Shown piece after piece: positions 9,242 to 21,190 of a stretch of 64,000 nucleotides of DNA. The position numbers and the translations under genes are program-made. The notes under the pieces are model-generated. The model was not told the DNA's origin. It searched no databases and saw only the letters and a program-made list of their open reading frames with translations. The stretch is from NCBI GenBank assembly GCA_030761205.1, contig JAULJL010000024.1, forward strand, positions 13,381,122 to 13,445,121. Direction: 5' to 3'. This DNA comes from Fremontodendron californicum (Eukaryota > Streptophyta > Magnoliopsida > Malvales > Malvaceae). The stretch's first letter is position 1. Every line of letters begins with the position of its first letter.

Positions 9242-9489
9242 GGTAGGAGTTGTATTAGAAAGATTACCTGAAAAAGTTTCACAATAAAATCTAACTAAAC
9301 GACGAGATCTAAAATCACGTCGCCAAACAAGCATAAAACAAAGTTAATATACAGATTAGGCGGTATAACCAGCCAATAAAAATAAAACAAAGTTAATATA
9401 CAATATAAATATAAATATATAGAAAATTAGGCGGTATAACCAGCCAATAAAAATAAATATACTTATAAACTTATATACTTAGTATTGCC
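9242..9489 (-). other. Element A leader with predicted splice donor
   Basis: The leader lies between the primer site and gag. The minus strand reads TTTTTCAG|GTAATC, placing a 5' splice-donor consensus with exon end 9268 and GT at 9267-9266, 26 bases before the gag ATG. The GGCGGTATAACCAGCCAATA phrase is repeated twice on the opposite strand (about 9359-9378 and 9429-9448). An ATG at 9334 would remain in a spliced leader, out of frame with both captured ORFs. Confidence 0.5.
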
Positions 9490-9507
9490 TCCCCGGCAAC
9501 GGCGCCA
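9490..9507 (-). other. Primer binding site, tRNA-Asp
   Basis: The + strand shows TCCCCGGCAACGGCGCCA, identical to the 3' end of plant tRNA-Asp(GTC) with CCA. It sits six bases inside the 5' LTR, as expected for Athila/Tat elements. Confidence 0.92.
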
Positions 9508-9513
9508 AAAACT

Positions 9514-11005
9514 TGATGGTAACTCAATTAAGAGTTGTAAACCCAAGTGCAGGTTATGTTCAAGTAATAAATTCTCGGGTGTCCGAGGTCGAACCACAGG
9601 GAAGCGTATTAATAAGTATAAGTTTATAAATATATAAGACAAAGAAAGTAAACAAGATATTAGGGAATCAACAACAAAATAAGATAAACAAGATATTAGA
9701 GAACAAAATAAACAAAATAACATAAAAACAATTAAACAAGATATAAAAAAACAATAAGAAAGGATGTTGAGGTTAGAGACTCCACTCTTGGTGTTATGCT
9801 AAGATTAATCTTGTTTTATTACACAATTGAAATCCACACATAAGGGAGGTTCCAATCGGAAGGTTTAGCAATTCAGTCCAACGTCCATAGCATATGATAT
9901 TATGTTCATTTGGTGTCCTCAAAACTCATAAAAAGAGTCCAAGCATTCCTTATGCCAAGGTATATGTCTACAACAAATCAAGGTTATGAAACCAAGCATT
10001 TACTGTGCCATTTTCATTGTCAATAATGAATCAAGATCTCTACTTTGCAAGTATGATTTTAAACCAAAAGAAAATATTATCTATACTAGTGTTTATAAAT
10101 GATGATTCATTTTAGCTCATGTTTAAGAGACTAACCTTAGCATTTACCAAGAGCTTTACCTCATCACCTCAACAATATGATTAGCAACACATACTAGATA
10201 TGAATAAAATGAAAAGAAATGTAAGAAGCATAAGTAACTAAAAAAAGAAAACTAGAGAAAGGAAAGAAGAAGAAAACTTAGAGAATTTTATTACAATGGC
10301 TAATATCCTACCAATGTATAATTGTATCCCAATACTCATCCAAGGCCCTCTATTTATACACATTTTGGAGGGCTAAATGACAAGAGACAAGCTTTACAAA
10401 TTTCAAAGGTAGGTATAATAGGTGGGTGCATTTTTCTAACAATTTTCGTCATATTGTATGACAATTCTGATCAGCCAGCTTGATGGTCGATTTTGTCAAT
10501 GTTGGAGGCTCGATCTGATAAAATGGTCTTCTAGAAAAATATACCCCTATCAGTTACGGATCCATAGCCGTTGGAATCAGATCATTTGCGCACGTGGATC
10601 GGAAGATATGGTCAAAATACCAAAACGGTGCAGAACAGACGTCATTGCACATCAGCCAACTTGATGGTCGATTTCGCTAGGGAAAACGACTCCGTTTCAA
10701 GAAGTGTAAAACATGAAAAAGATAGATATGCCTCTTAGCTTTGCAGGGATACAAAGTTCAGCCTTATTGCTTCAGTGAAACTCGAGATATAGCTGATATG
10801 GCAAAAGGTGTCGGAACTGGAACTGAACTGGATTTGCCCTTAATTCTAGTAATCTGAAATCACTCAAAGAAACTTGTGAAAAACACCAAATTACATAAAA
10901 ATATAAAAGATCATAAACACAATTAGACTAAACAATAATAACTCGTATTTGACACAAAACAATAATAAAACATAACTAAAAACTATATAATTATACGAGT
11001 TATCA
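9514..11005 (-). repeat. Element A 5' LTR
   Basis: 1492 bp, collinear with 1387-2878. It is followed on the + side by the CTTAT duplication. In the integrated element this LTR provides the promoter. Confidence 0.93.
10351..10358 (-). promoter_or_regulatory. TATA box of element A 5' LTR
   Basis: TATAAATA on the minus strand, in the context GTGTATAAATAGAGG. Confidence 0.65.
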
Positions 11006-11010
11006 CTTAT
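11006..11010. other. 5-bp target site duplication of element A (right)
   Basis: CTTAT follows the LTR end CA at 11005. Confidence 0.9.
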
Positions 11011-11489
11011 CCAGAATCGCCTCCTAACATCCAAGCAATTGGATCCTCTAAAGCCCCCGTACCCAGGCTGGTATAATGCTAATGAGCATTGCAATTATCA
11101 TTCTGGCAACCAAGGCCACTCAACGGAGAACTGCCCCGCTTTGAAGTACAAGGTCAGGCATCTCATCAAAGCTAGTTTGCTGAGTTTTGAAGAAAGGAAA
11201 GCCAAGTGTCATGACAGGCCTCCTTCCCAAGAATGATCGCGGGACGACCAAGAAAAGATTTTGATCCCAATACCTGACCTACTACCATTGCTGATAAAGA
11301 ACCAGTACCTTACCCCTGTGTTTTTGAAAATAGTTCGAGATTCATTAGCTAAAAGTTATGATCCCAACAGCAAGTGCGAGTATCACATGGGGACAATTGG
11401 GCATTCAACTGAAAAATGTAGAAAAATGAATAAAAATTGAAGGCCTTGTTCATGATGGCATTTTGACTCCAGAGCTTATCGAACAGTAG
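11011..11489 (+). pseudogene. Ty3/gypsy gag, 3' part (nucleocapsid knuckles), resumes after element A
   Basis: This continues the gag cut at 1386. It opens with the phrase DPLKPPYPGWYNANEHC, has a second C-x2-H-x5-H-x4-C knuckle at 11090-11134 followed by ALKYKVRHLIKA, and a third at 11375-11419. A stop at 11237 and a one-base shift near 11430 break it. In the shifted frame the protein ends with GLVHDGILTPELIEQ and a stop at 11487-11489. The three knuckles with His in place of the second Cys match Tat-like gags. No protease follows. Confidence 0.8.
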
Positions 11490-14140
11490 AAGTCCGCTTT
11501 GCCATAAATCAGTTTCTTTTTAGGGTTTTTGAGGAAGAGAATTACTATATTTGAAAGCATGTCAATAGAAGCATTTTGATACATGTAGTTTCATACCTCA
11601 TGATGAAAACACTTGTCTCATGTCGGCATCTATATGAACTAAATAAATTTTGAATTTTAAATGCTTTGTATTTGTTGTGTTTTAGCAATAATTTGAATTT
11701 ACAAAAAAAATGAAGCTTTGAGAAAATTTTTAGATGAACAATAATAAGGGGTTTTCACATGAAATAATGGACAGTCTCGAGAATATTGATGATCATTGTT
11801 AGAAATGACCCAATACCCTCCCACCTCTTTTTTGGGCTTTCCTATGCCTAAATTCCTTGAATTGAGAACACTTGAAAGACCTAATGCTCCAAGGAATATG
11901 AATGATTGAACTTCATAAACCATTGTCATTGCAGAATAAGCAAAGATGTAGATCCTAGTCTAGGCTATGAGTAAAGGAACGAAATTTTTGAAATTTTTTC
12001 GAGCTCCTTGGAAAGTCAAACAAATGAGACATTCTTTCAAGAATCTAGATCATGGTAATTTGGTGCGTGTCAAGGTTGTGCCAAAACCATTCACATCCTT
12101 TCTAATAACCACAAAACACCAATTGCCCAAACGTCACTTCATGATTGACACCTCGGGACACAATGACTAAACCAGATTATCCCATGTCCCAGAGAAAACC
12201 TATTTTCGGGCCATGTTTTCCTTGTCACTTCAAACAAACCCAAGATTGAAACTCAGCCTTTTCAGTATAGACCTAGACTTCCTCATTCTCATGGTTAATC
12301 AAATTGGGGTATCATATGTGGAAATAATGGATACATGGTGAATAAGGATGGAACTAATGCATGAATCATATGGCATGCGACAAAAAAAAAAGAAGAAAAA
12401 AGAAGGAAATATTATGATATCATGCATATGAGAATTCAGATGATTCCAAAGTGTAAAATGAAATTCTGATTATCTATTCCCCCTAGGGATATCTTTTCAA
12501 TGAGAATATTTGCGCGTGATATGAGAAATGACCATCTTTCGTATCCCTTTCACGAAAAAAATTTATCCATAGTTACCCCTTTTGAGCCGAAAGAATTCTT
12601 TCTTCTTTGAACCCTGATCAAGGATCACCCTCTACACTGGGGGGAAAATGCGAGGAAATATCTTCTCAAAAATCATGGATAAATGAGTCCTAACTCGAAG
12701 ACAGATACAAAGAAAATTGAGCTCCCAAATAAATAGGGGCTCATTCTGTCGAAATAAAGATGCAAAAGGAAAATGTAGAAACGATGGCGAAATGAAAGCC
12801 AAGAACAAAACAAAGGAAAAAGAGAAAAAGATGGCGAAATGAAAGCCAAGAACAAAACAAAAAAGAAGAAAAAAGAAAATGTGAAAAAGATGGCGAAATG
12901 AAAGCCAAGAAAAAAGAAGAAAAGGAGCAAAAGTCAAAAGAAGGAAAGAAAAGTCCAAAAGGGACAAATGTTTCAAAGAGAACCCTCCTCAAGAAATGAT
13001 CCTTGATCTGATTACCGTTAAACACATATTTTGGGCCTATTTATCATTTCTTTCTAAACCCCGAACCTTGGCCTACATTACGTGCTTTAAAAGTCCGTTT
13101 TGATCAAGCACAAATATTTGACTTGAAGGTTTTTCCTCAGATTTTATCCCATCTCATCTAATTTTCATTTAATTTTGGAAGAATTTAGAATTCTCAGGTG
13201 CATGGTGGAACAATAGAAAAAGAAAAAAATAGAAAGAATGGGACTCTAGGGCGAAAACCCAAAAATGGGCGGTCTAGAGTAAAATGGGAATTTTTGATGC
13301 CATCGATGTCAGTGCCGATGCCACAACAAAAGAAGAGGTCATCTTGAAGAAATAGAGGAACATCTAGAAATTCTTGAACCTCCTAAACTGTCAGCTCTCA
13401 TTTGGAGGATTGACTTCAAAAAAACTGAGACTTGTTTTTTCCTCCAAAATTAACTTTTTAGTTTAAACATCCTGGCCAATCTTGACGCTTGTCCAAACGC
13501 CATGCTTTGGAAACTAAAAGAATGTCGAAATTGTTTGATTCTCAAGGAATTCGTGTTTTGTAAAACCTGTTCCATTGGTGAGCATAGAAGGAACATACAT
13601 TTTTCTTGTTGTGAAGTTTTATTCGATCAAACAAAATCATGTTGTACCAAGTCAATTTAAGTTGAAAACACAAATTGACATTCAAAAAATTTCTAACGAT
13701 GATCATCAGTCTTCAAGAGATTTGTATATCACACATTATGGGGTTAATATATTTAGCTCAAAAGTTTTCATTAAATGAGCAATTTTTTTCAAAAGGGGAA
13801 AACAAATAAAAATATTTTTGAAATAATCATTTTTGATGTTGACATGAGACAAGGGTTTTTCTAACCCAAAGGTATGAAACTACTGGGGTTGACTTTGACT
13901 TCCAGATATGAGAAGAAGAAATAGAACTCGGCAAACTGGTTTCTGTTGATAAGAGTTTGAAAATTGTTCATGCAACGAGATAGCCAAAGACCGAAAAGGA
14001 AATGATCTCTTATGAGGCACAAGTATTCAAGATACACTCTGATTTGAAAAGGAAAAATGAATTGGAAAGGCTAAGCCAAAGTCTAGAAAAATAATCGGGG
14101 ATATTGTCATCATTCATAAGCACTTACCTCTTTATTAAGC
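11490..14140 (+). other. Non-coding interior of the gag-only element
   Basis: I find no pol-like coding here. It is moderately AT-rich with many stops in all frames, and the only clear internal structure is the minisatellite at 12783-12935. Confidence 0.6.
12783..12935. repeat. Minisatellite, 47-59-bp units, three copies
   Basis: Units starting GATGGCGAAATGAAAGCCAA begin at 12783, 12830 and 12889. A purine-rich filler (AAAGAGAAAAA) varies between them. The long T/F/L-rich minus-strand frames over it are repeat artefacts. Confidence 0.85.
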
Positions 14141-14145
14141 TTTGC

Positions 14146-15440
14146 ACCTGCACCATGTCAGGAAGCATTTGCATCATTTGTAGGTATTGGCATTTGCACC
14201 ATTCCATCAGCATCTGAATTTTACCATTACATTTACATCTTTCATAGATATTCTTATTTGCATCATCTCGAGCAATTGCGTCATTTCTAGGATCACTGCA
14301 TCTTTACTATTGTGTGGTAACTACAGTTACACCATTTATAGACCACTTACATGAACACGATTCATAGGAACATCTACATCTTTTCATGAAGCATCAGCAT
14401 CATTATTGATGCTTTCATTTGCATAATTCAGAAGCATTTGCACAATGTCGATCTTTGCATCTGCATCATTATGAAGTAGTTGCGTCAATGGTGATCTTTG
14501 CATTTGCATCATTTAGAAGCATTTTGCACATTGTTAATCTTTGCATTTGCATCATTTAGAAGCATTTGCACACTTTTAATCTTTGCATTTGCATCATTCA
14601 AAAGCATTTGCACAATGTCGATCTTTGCATCTGCATCATTACATGAAATAGTTGCGTCAACGTTGATCTTTGCATTTACATCATTTAGAAGCATTTTGCA
14701 CACTGCTAATTTTTGCATTTGCACAATGTCGATCTTTGCATCTGCATCATTCCATGAAGTAGTTGCGTCAATGTTGATCTTTGCATTTGCATCATTTAAA
14801 AGCATTTTGCACACTGTTAATATTTGCATTTGCATCATTCAGAAGCATTTGCATAATGTCGATCTTTGCATCTGCATCATTTCATGAAGTAGTTGCGTCA
14901 ATGTTGATATTTACATTTGCATCATTTAGAAGCATTTGCACATTGTTAATCTTTGCATTTGCATCATTCAGAAGCTTTTGCATAATGTCGATTTTTGCAT
15001 CTGCATCATTCCATGAAGTAGTTGCGTCAACGTTGATCTTTGCATTTGCATCATTTAGAAGTATTTGCACCTTGTCAATATTTGCATTTGCACCATTTAA
15101 AAGCATTTGCACATTGTTGATCTTTGCATTTGCATCATTCCATGAAGTAGTTGCATCATTTGAGGATATTTGCATTTGCATCATTTAGAAGCATTTGCAC
15201 ATTGCTAACCTTTGCATATGCATTATTCATGAAGCATTTGCACATTGATAATCTCTGCATTTGCATCGAGAAACATTTGCATCCATGTAAATTTCTGCAT
15301 CTGTATCAAGAAGCATTTTCATCAATCTCAGACATCTGCATCTACATTAAGAAGCATTTGCATCAATCCAAAACAGTTGTGTTTGCACCATGAAGCATTT
15401 GCCTCTTGTTTAATCTATGCATTCGCATCATTTTATGAAG
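14146..15440. repeat. Large minisatellite array (GCATTTGCATCATT family)
   Basis: About 1.3 kb is built from variants of TTTGCATTTGCATCATT-AGAAGCATTTGCACA with a second module CATGAAGTAGTTGCGTCAA. The modules alternate irregularly, giving a higher-order pattern. The repeat lacks stops in several frames, so long frames appear on both strands; I do not regard them as genes. Confidence 0.9.
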
Positions 15441-15461
15441 TTCTTGCATCCTCTCTCAAAG

Positions 15462-15712
15462 TTGGCATCGTAGATTTTAAGCCCAATGTAGCTGGCACCA
15501 AAAGGTAAGCCCAGTAAAGTTGGCAACTTAGATTTCAAGCCAAATGTAGCTGGCATCAAAAAGTAAGCCCAGTAAAGTTGGCATGTAGATTTTAAGCCCA
15601 ATGAAGCTGGCACCAAAAAGTAAGCCTAGTAAAGTTGCCATCTTAGATTTTAAGCCCGACGTAGCTGGCACAAAAGGAAGTAAGCCCAGTAAAGTTGGCA
15701 CTCTGGACAGGA
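15462..15712. repeat. Tandem repeat, about 57-62-bp unit, four copies
   Basis: Each unit contains TTTTAAGCCCAATGTAGCTG and AAGCCCAGTAAAGTTGGCA with small changes. Confidence 0.88.
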
Positions 15713-15840
15713 CATCCAAAATTTTTCATGGACAAGACATCCAAAACATTTTATTGACAAGACATCCAACATTTTATGGACAAGAGATCCAACATTTTAT
15801 AGACAAGACATCCAACATTTTTCGGACAAGACATTCAAAA
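15713..15840. repeat. Short tandem repeat (GACAAGACATCCAA-ATTTTAT), about six copies
   Basis: Units of 20-28 bp with the core GGACAAGACATCCAACATTT follow directly after the preceding array. Confidence 0.85.
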
Positions 15841-17010
15841 ATATGATTTTATCCCAAAATTATATACATGTCATGTGAAAAGATATTTTTCTAAAACTCT
15901 GCTAGGTTTGCCGGGGAGTTCGATATCCTGACACGTGTCATTTATATAATTTCACACCAAGATAAGATAAGGCCTCGGGATTATCGCCGAGGTATTTTAT
16001 TCTCTTGCAAATCAAACTCGTTTCCTTAAGACGAGTCGAGCCTTGATTAGTCAAGGAATTCAATTTAAGGATAAATTCTTCTATCTTTTTTTTTCGAAAA
16101 ATATGATTTTATCCCAAAATTATATACATGTCATGTGAAAAGATATTACTTAAAAGCTCTGCTGGGTTTGCCGGGAAGTTTGATTTCTTGACACATGTCA
16201 TTTATATAATTTCATACCAAGATAAGATAAGGCATCGGGAACATCGCCGAGGTATTTTCTTCTCTTGCAAATTGAACTCGTTTCCTTAAAACAGGTCGAG
16301 CCTTGATTAGTCAAGAAATTCAATTTAAGGATAAATTCTTCTATCTTTTTTTCGAAAAATATGATTTTATCCCAAAATTATATACATGCCATGTGAAAAG
16401 ATATTATTTAAAAGCTCTGCTGGGTTAGCCGGGGAGTTCGATATCTTGACACATGTCATTTATATAATTTCACACCAAGATAAGATAAGGCCCTGGGGTC
16501 ACCGCCAAGGTATTTTCTTCTCTTGCAAATCGAACTCGTTTCCTTAAGACGGGTCGAGCCTTGATTAGTCAGGGAATTCAATAAGGACAAATTCTTCTAT
16601 CTTTTTCAAAAAATATATTTTCATCCCAAAATGATATACATGTCATGTGAAAAGATATTTTTCTAAAACTCTACTGGGTTTGTCGGGGAGTTCAGTGAAA
16701 TATCCCAACACATGTCATTCATATAATTTCACACCAAGATAAGATAAGGCCCTGGGACTTCCGCCGAGGTATTGTTTTCTCTTGCAAATCGAACTCGTTT
16801 TCTTAAGACGGGTTGAGCCTTGATTAGTCAAGGAACTCAATTTAAGGACAAATCTTACTGTTTTTAAACAAAATCACACCAAGATAAGATAAGGCCCTGG
16901 GACTTCCGCTGAGGTATTGTCTTCTCTTGCAAATTGAACTCGTTTCCTTAAGACAGGTTGAGCCTTGATTAGTCAAAGAAATCAATTTAAGTACAAATTC
17001 TTTTATTTAC
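15841..17010. repeat. About 260-bp tandem repeat, four and a half copies
   Basis: Units start at 15841, 16101, 16359 and about 16613 (ATATGATTTTATCCCAAAAT), with periods of 260, 258 and 254. A half unit follows from 16869 (TCACACCAAGATAAGATAAGG). Each holds GGTTTGCCGGGGAGTT and CGAGCCTTGATTAGTCA. The decay from left to right suggests an old array. Confidence 0.9.
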
Positions 17011-17126
17011 AGTTTACAAAAAAAATGAAGAAAATTATCCTTTCTATCCTTCACATGTGATTTCACTAACCGAAAAAAATTATTGTCTATTTTATCTTTG
17101 CCTGATTCCTTATTCTCAACAATAGT

Positions 17127-17140
17127 CAAAGAGGGGCAAC
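17127..17140 (+). other. Polypurine tract of the gag-only element
   Basis: CAAAGAGGGGCAAC directly precedes the LTR start TGTAGACACC. Confidence 0.8.
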
Positions 17141-18633
17141 TGTAGACACCTAATTTTGTCCGGGCCCCCTAAACGATGTGAGTTCTTCCTCTCAACTTCC
17201 TGGAATGCAAAGAATCTTCCCTCCTTCTGCAAATGGGTCTCCAAGACTTGGGTTCGGAGGTCAAACCGAAAACATCAACCCGAGAAAAGTCAATTCCAAA
17301 AAAGTCAACCCCGAAAAGTCAGCTACTAAAAAAGTCAACTCTCAGTCAAAATCAATATTCGAAGTTGAATTGAACAATAGTGAAGGAATTTTGATAATCG
17401 AAGATCTACAAACGAAGATAGAGAGGTTGAAAGACAAATTGCGAAATTCAATGTAGGAGAAAAGCATGAAATTTGCAAATTTGGGAAAAATGCGTAAATG
17501 ATCAAATTGGACAAAATTGGAGGTTCCAAATGAAATAAGATCAATAAATATGGATAAAGGTCTAATTTTGAAGGGGAGTTGAAGGAAAATATGGTTTGAA
17601 GAGAAAAAGGAAAATAAAGATTTACTAAATAAATAGAAAAATCACAAATTTGGGGAAACTACAGAGATGATCCGATTCGGTGAAATTGAAGCTCTCAGTT
17701 GATGAATAATAAATAAATAAAAATATCTCAAGTCCCAATTTGAAGTGGATCCAAAGGAAGAGCTGACTGGAGGAGAAACGGAAAAAACGAGAAAATTTTG
17801 AATTTTGAGGAAAAAAGGAAAAACTAAATAGGAGAGGAATTCAGATGTAGAAAATGGGCATTTTCGGTCCAACTTCAATTCAATATATGAAAAAGGCAGT
17901 GGAAAAAGAAAATCCAGAAATTTGGCCCGTTTCAAGTAAAACCAAGGTTTTAGGGAAAGGGCAATTTTGGAAAATCCAAAAAAAATAGAATCCAATCTCG
18001 AAAAATTGAAAAACTTTCCAAAACTGATTTTTAGGATGGAAAGAAGGAAATAAGAATAAGAAAACCCGGAATTGGTGTTGAAACGCTAATATGCCAAATT
18101 CGGGAGACTAATCCGCAATTTGAAAAAAAAAATCGGGAAAAATAGAAAACGAGCTCGGAAACTTATGATAACCTCCATAACTGAGTTTTATATTGGATGT
18201 AATGGATTGGAGAAGAAAAATCCAGAATCGGAGCTCAAATGGAAATAGACAAAGTTTGGGAGGCACTAAACCGAAACTTTAGAGAAAAATCTGGGAAAAA
18301 CACAAAACGAGTTCGAAAAATTATGAAAACCTCCAGAATTGAGTTTTATATTGGATGGGATGGATTAAAAAAATAAAAATCCAAAATTAGGGTTTATTTG
18401 CAAATAAATTAAGTTTGGGTACCAAAATACAATTTTATCGAAAAAATTGAAAAAGGCCATTTTGCAAATATAAAAAGAGGAATGGCCTGGAAAAGTCCTA
18501 GCCATTTTTGGCCAGCTGATGGATGGAAGGTGGGAGTGTGATCATCTTAAATCAAATGGCCAATATTGAATAGCAAGATGACATTTTTAAGAAGGACTAG
18601 ATTCTCCATTACTTGCCTACATGGCATTTTTGG

Positions 18634-18654
18634 CCAATGGGAGGCCTATAAATT
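18634..18654 (+). promoter_or_regulatory. CCAAT and TATA boxes of the giant LTR
   Basis: CCAAT at 18634-18638 and TATAAATT at 18647-18654. A partly duplicated version (GGCCAATGAGAGGTTATAAAAT) follows at about 18824-18845. Confidence 0.5.
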
Positions 18655-20889
18655 GCAAAGCCATGTGAAGGCCATGTGAAGAGCATGTGAAGGCTATGAG
18701 ATGATGCCAAATGGATTAAAAATGCCACCTAGGAAGATATTTCGATAGTAAGCCATATGATCATGACAAGTGGTTTAGATATTTTATAGAGATAGGATAC
18801 AAGAATAATGTAGGTGGCATTATTGGCCAATGAGAGGTTATAAAATCCTTAATTTAAGGAAAGCATCATGCAAAAAAGGGGGAAAAGAAACCTTAATTTA
18901 AGGAAAGCACCATGCAATGAGGGGACAAGAATTAGCCATATGGCAAAGATGTTGGGAGAACATGCAAAGCATGAGTAAGGCTAAAAAGAAAAAGATGAGC
19001 ACTCTCACATAATAAGGGGATTTCGGCCATGCTAAGGAAGAGGGGAATTCATTTTTTTTCAAAGGCTATTCACTATACTCTTGAGGAGAAAAGGAAAAAA
19101 AAAAGAAAAAACCTCTCAAGGAGAAAAAGAAAAGAGGGAGAAAGAAGGAGAAGTTTGAGTGCTTGATTTGGAAAAGCTTTGCTAGGTAGCTATTTCTTCT
19201 CTTCTTTTCAATTATTTTCTTTAATTTCATGTTCTTTTTCTCTTCTTTTCCATGTGATTGTTAACTTCCTTTGTTGAATAAAGGTTTTCAAAATAAATTT
19301 ATAAAGGTTTTTTTCCCTTCCTTTTTTATTCCTTACAAAATAACAAAGGTTGCAAAATTTTCCTACAACATTTCCATCATGGCCGAAACTTTGAAGGCTT
19401 TATTGTGCTTGTCTTTTGCTTGATTTTCTTGCTTGCATGTTGATTATGGGTTTCACCATTGTGGTAGGATAAGTTTTCTCCTTTGGTTTTCTTTTTTAAA
19501 AAATGAAATAAAAGGTTTGAGAAGTTTGAGGATCTTGATTTTTATCAAGTGGTTTTGGTTAGGTGGGACAATGTCCAAGGAACCAACCATTGAGCCAACC
19601 TTCATTTTCTTTCTTTTTTTATTTTTTAGCTCATGATTGATTCATTTTCGTATGTTTGTTTTGTTGGAAAATCATGCATTCATACCATTTTCAACTTGAT
19701 TTTTGGTTAAGACCAATCAATTCTCTCTAGCCAAAATCTCTTGTGCAAAATAGTTGGAAAAGTAATGGGTTGTTAAGTTGGATATTTTGACTTTGGGCAA
19801 TTTTTTCATCAAGTTTCTTTTGTCAAAATAAAAATATTTTTTAAATACATTTAGTAGACCCTTAGAGGAGCCTCTGATATTTTTCTTAGTATTTTTAGAA
19901 TTTTTTATCAAGGGTGGAAAATGGTTTTCGGTAAAACAAATTTTAGTTTACTATTCTATCTTTAAGGCAATTTCGATCAAGGCATGGTTAGTCCGATTTT
20001 AAAACTGATTTTTCCTCATAAAGACCATCATGTCTCAAGTCTAAACTGATTTTTTCAGAGTTTTTTGAATTTTTTATGAAGGGTTGAAAAATAGTTTTCT
20101 AAAACTGATTTTTGGAGTCAAAATGAGTTTTTCAAAACTAACAATTTTCTGATTTTTATTTGTAAAAAAGAAGGGCTGATTGGAGTCATTAGCTACTGTT
20201 TTAGGTTGTTTTCTATGTCATCTCAAGGATAAAATTTGATTTTATAAAGATCGGGTCATGGGTAGTCAACCTGGGTTTTAAAAAGAATAGGAAAAACTAG
20301 AGCCTTTTTAGAGGGGGTTCGACCATGGCCTTTTTCAACCAAAAATTCACATTTTTTTTTTAAAAATCCGAGCCCAAAGTCATTCAGTTTAAAGATCCAA
20401 TTTAAGTTTTTTTTCAAAGGTAGTCAGATACCTTCTTAAGGTATACGTATGTCCTTACTTCAAGGAAGAAATATATCTTCATGCATTTCATATTTTAAAA
20501 TATTTTTATTTTGGCATACAAACGTGCTTCTCGGTTTCCTAAACATTTGACGAGAATTAGTTCCTAATCTTTGTCAGGTTTGTCGAGGAGGTTAGGAAAT
20601 TATTCAACACATGTGGTTATAAAATCGCAAGGCATTGATTTTGTTTTATTCGAAATCATATAAATGTCATATGAAAGAATTATTTTCCAAGCTTTGCCGG
20701 GTTTGCCGAGGAGTACGGTAATATTTTTCGACATATGCCATTTATGTGATTCTTCACATGAAAAGAATTTCAAAATGATGATGTGAGCATATTCCATGAT
20801 ATCTATATTTGCCATCTTAATCATGCAAATTCCATGTACATGAATATTCCATGATGATGTCATTTTGTGATTTTTGCCAATATGATCTC

Positions 20890-21190
20890 TTTGTATGCCA
20901 TGTCATGATTTATTCTGCCATGTCATAATAGGATTTGTCATGTCAAGCACGCCATGTTATTCATTCTTTTGCCATGTCATAATAGGATTTGTCATATCAA
21001 GCATGCTATGTCATTCATCCCTTTGGTCATGTCATTTATATTTACCATGGCGATTATGCCATGTCATTAATTCTTTTGCCATGTCTTTAATTCATATGCC
21101 ATGTCATTATTTCTTTTGGCCATGTCATTTAGATTTTGACATGTTAAGCATGCCATGTCATTAATTCTTTTACCATGTCATAATAAATGT
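20890..21190. repeat. GCCATGTCAT-rich short repeats within the giant LTR
   Basis: Roughly ten variants of TTTTGCCATGTCATTAATTC occur in succession. The inverted copy in the solo LTR (about 46015-46090) has the same motif. Confidence 0.75.

Larger units (their letters stand above)
1387..11005 (-). mobile_element. Element A: young Athila-type Ty3/gypsy retrotransposon carrying captured LOG-like and viral-like ORFs
   Basis: A complete insertion of 9619 bp on the minus strand. It is bounded by two 1492-bp LTRs at an exact offset of 8127, in which I found no difference on reading through, and by a CTTAT duplication. Order 5' to 3' on the minus strand: LTR, tRNA-Asp primer site, leader with a splice-donor consensus, gag-protease-integrase-remnant ORF, viral nucleic-acid-binding-protein-like ORF, LOG-like ORF, non-coding tail, polypurine tract, LTR. 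RT and RNase H are absent, so it must depend on enzymes of another element. Identical LTRs imply a very recent insertion. Gag type and tRNA-Asp primer use place it in the Athila lineage. Confidence 0.92.

Noticed and set aside
12632..13025. Overlapping F/L/S-rich minus-strand frames
   Set aside because: Products of purine-rich tandem repeats, not genes.
14498..15188. Long frames on both strands
   Set aside because: They read a minisatellite whose unit lacks stops. No start context or domain.
17178..17456. 92-codon frame in the giant LTR
   Set aside because: It lies in LTR U3. The repeated KVN words come from the AAGTCAAC repeats, and the frame is not kept in the solo LTR.
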